Positions 4,670-5,407 of a DNA stretch of 5,407 bases are shown in pieces; position 1 is the stretch's first letter, and every line of letters starts with the position of its first letter. A program made the translations under genes and the position numbers. Below the pieces are notes generated by a model. The model did no database searches. It worked only from the letters and a program-made list of their open reading frames with translations, and was not told the origin of the DNA. Source of the DNA: an uncultured Oscillospiraceae bacterium (GTDB lineage Bacteria; Bacillota; Clostridia; Oscillospirales; Oscillospiraceae); the NCBI GenBank assembly GCA_905236265.1, contig CAJOOV010000055.1, positions 1 through 5,407 of the forward strand, in the 5' to 3' direction.

Positions 4670-5407
4670 TCAGTCCTCCAGCAGCATGAGGCACCCATCG
4701 TCGTCATATTTCAGGGTTTTTACGTTGAACTTCTGGCTCCTGATAATCTCGTTCAGCTTGATCTCCTCTGTAATCGTGCCGATAAAGGTATAGCTGACGC
4801 CGTGTTTTTTTGCCCGTCCGGTGCGGCCGATGCGGTGGATGTAATACTCGTGCTCGTCCGGGACATCGTAGTTAAATACCACATCCACATCGTCAATATC
4901 CAATCCCCGTGCCGCCACGTCAGTGGCTACCAGCACTCTGAGCTTTCCGTTGCGGAAGGCGGTGAGGGTTTTCTCCCGGTTTTTCTGGGGAATGTCGCCG
5001 TGGATCGGCTGGGCAGAGAAGCCGCTCTGCTGCAGTCTGGCCGCCAGACGGTCGGTCATATTCTTTGTGTTGCAAAAGGCAATGGCACGCTCATAGCTGC
5101 CCCCCTGCAGCAGTCCCACCAGAGTGTCAAACTTTTGGCTCCTGTCAGAGAGCAGAATGCGGAACTGCTGAATATCAGGCCGGTTCTCCGCCACGGGACG
5201 GACAGTAATCTCCACCGGGTCACGCTGATAGACCCAGGAGATGTCCATGACCTCCCGGCTGATGGTGGCAGAGAACAGCCCCAGATTCTTCCGGTTGGGC
5301 ATGGAGTCCAGTATCTTTGTCACATCGTCGATGAAGCCCATGTCCAACATACGGTCTGCCTCGTCCAATACCACTGTCTTCACATGATCCAGCCGGACGG
5401 TGCGCCG
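4670..5407 (-). CDS. DEAD-box ATP-dependent RNA helicase, C-terminal 245 codons (runs off right edge)
   Basis: This enzyme unwinds short RNA duplexes using ATP in the cytoplasm, with roles in ribosome assembly, RNA decay or cold growth in this family. The frame is open from the window edge (5407) to a TGA at 4670-4672. It does not start at the GTG at 5383, because the sequence before it (RRTVRLDH) continues the fold and the Q motif, motif I and Ia-Ib are still missing. Visible, numbered from the edge, are motif II DEAD (15-18), motif III SAT (46-48), the motif IV region AIAFCNT, IHGD (135-138), motif V ATDVAARGLDID (161-172) and motif VI HRIGRTGR (191-198). The protein ends about 47 residues after motif VI, so there is no DbpA-type RNA-binding domain or long basic tail. 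It looks like a minimal-core member. CshA, RhlE and DeaD subfamilies cannot be told apart from this part. It converges with the esterase gene. Confidence 0.95.
   Translation of the reverse strand, partial: RRTVRLDHVKTVVLDEADRMLDMGFIDDVTKILDSMPNRKNLGLFSATISREVMDISWVYQRDPVEITVRPVAENRPDIQQFRILLSDRSQKFDTLVGLLQGGSYERAIAFCNTKNMTDRLAARLQQSGFSAQPIHGDIPQKNREKTLTAFRNGKLRVLVATDVAARGLDIDDVDVVFNYDVPDEHEYYIHRIGRTGRAKKHGVSYTFIGTITEEIKLNEIIRSQKFNVKTLKYDDDGCLMLLED

Noticed and set aside
1..5407. Possible defence system, phage, toxin-antitoxin or biosynthetic cluster
   Set aside because: An exonuclease and a helicase in one window invite this idea, but they are on separate units, the helicase is an ordinary DEAD-box RNA helicase, and leuB and a secreted esterase lie among them. 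No integrase, transposase, CRISPR repeat or small partner gene was seen.

Overview
The window reads as chromosomal DNA of a moderately GC-rich Bacillota bacterium. A gut Oscillospirales/Clostridia relative is my best guess. This rests on the AGGAG-type ribosome sites, the TTGACA/TATAAT-like promoters, and a secreted esterase whose tandem fibronectin-III-like domains have the wording usual in clostridial gut surface proteins. The placement is inference, since no rRNA or other marker gene is present.

Layout: (1) Positions 1-659, minus strand, hold the first 219 codons of leuB (3-isopropylmalate dehydrogenase), which runs off the left edge. (2) Positions 660-772 carry the leuB ribosome site, a candidate leuB promoter, and the intrinsic terminator of the next gene upstream. 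(3) Positions 773-1825, minus strand, encode a complete DEDDh-type 3'-5' exonuclease with a C-terminal Cys/His cluster and an Arg/Lys-rich tail. Its promoter sits so close to the ATG that the mRNA is predicted to be leaderless. (4) Positions 1826-1992 are a divergent control region with one candidate promoter per direction and an 8-bp inverted repeat over the rightward one. (5) Positions 1993-4587, plus strand, encode an 864-residue secreted protein: signal peptide, a very acidic Glu/Pro stretch, an Ig-like region, an SGNH esterase domain of the sialate O-acetylesterase (SASA) type, a second Ig-like region and two FN3 repeats. (6) Positions 4588-4669 hold a strong nested-hairpin terminator between convergent genes. 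(7) Positions 4670-5407, minus strand, hold the C-terminal 245 codons of a DEAD-box RNA helicase that runs off the right edge.

The genes do not form one pathway. leuB is amino-acid biosynthesis, the exonuclease and helicase are nucleic-acid housekeeping, and the esterase is a cell-surface or secreted function probably aimed at acetylated glycans. Each gene appears to be its own transcription unit, with a terminator or promoter between every neighbouring pair. I found no mobile element, CRISPR array, RNA gene or obvious new multi-gene system. The points most worth a second look are the leaderless exonuclease promoter, the exonuclease's zinc-cluster and basic-tail architecture, and the secreted esterase's domain layout and altered catalytic motif.
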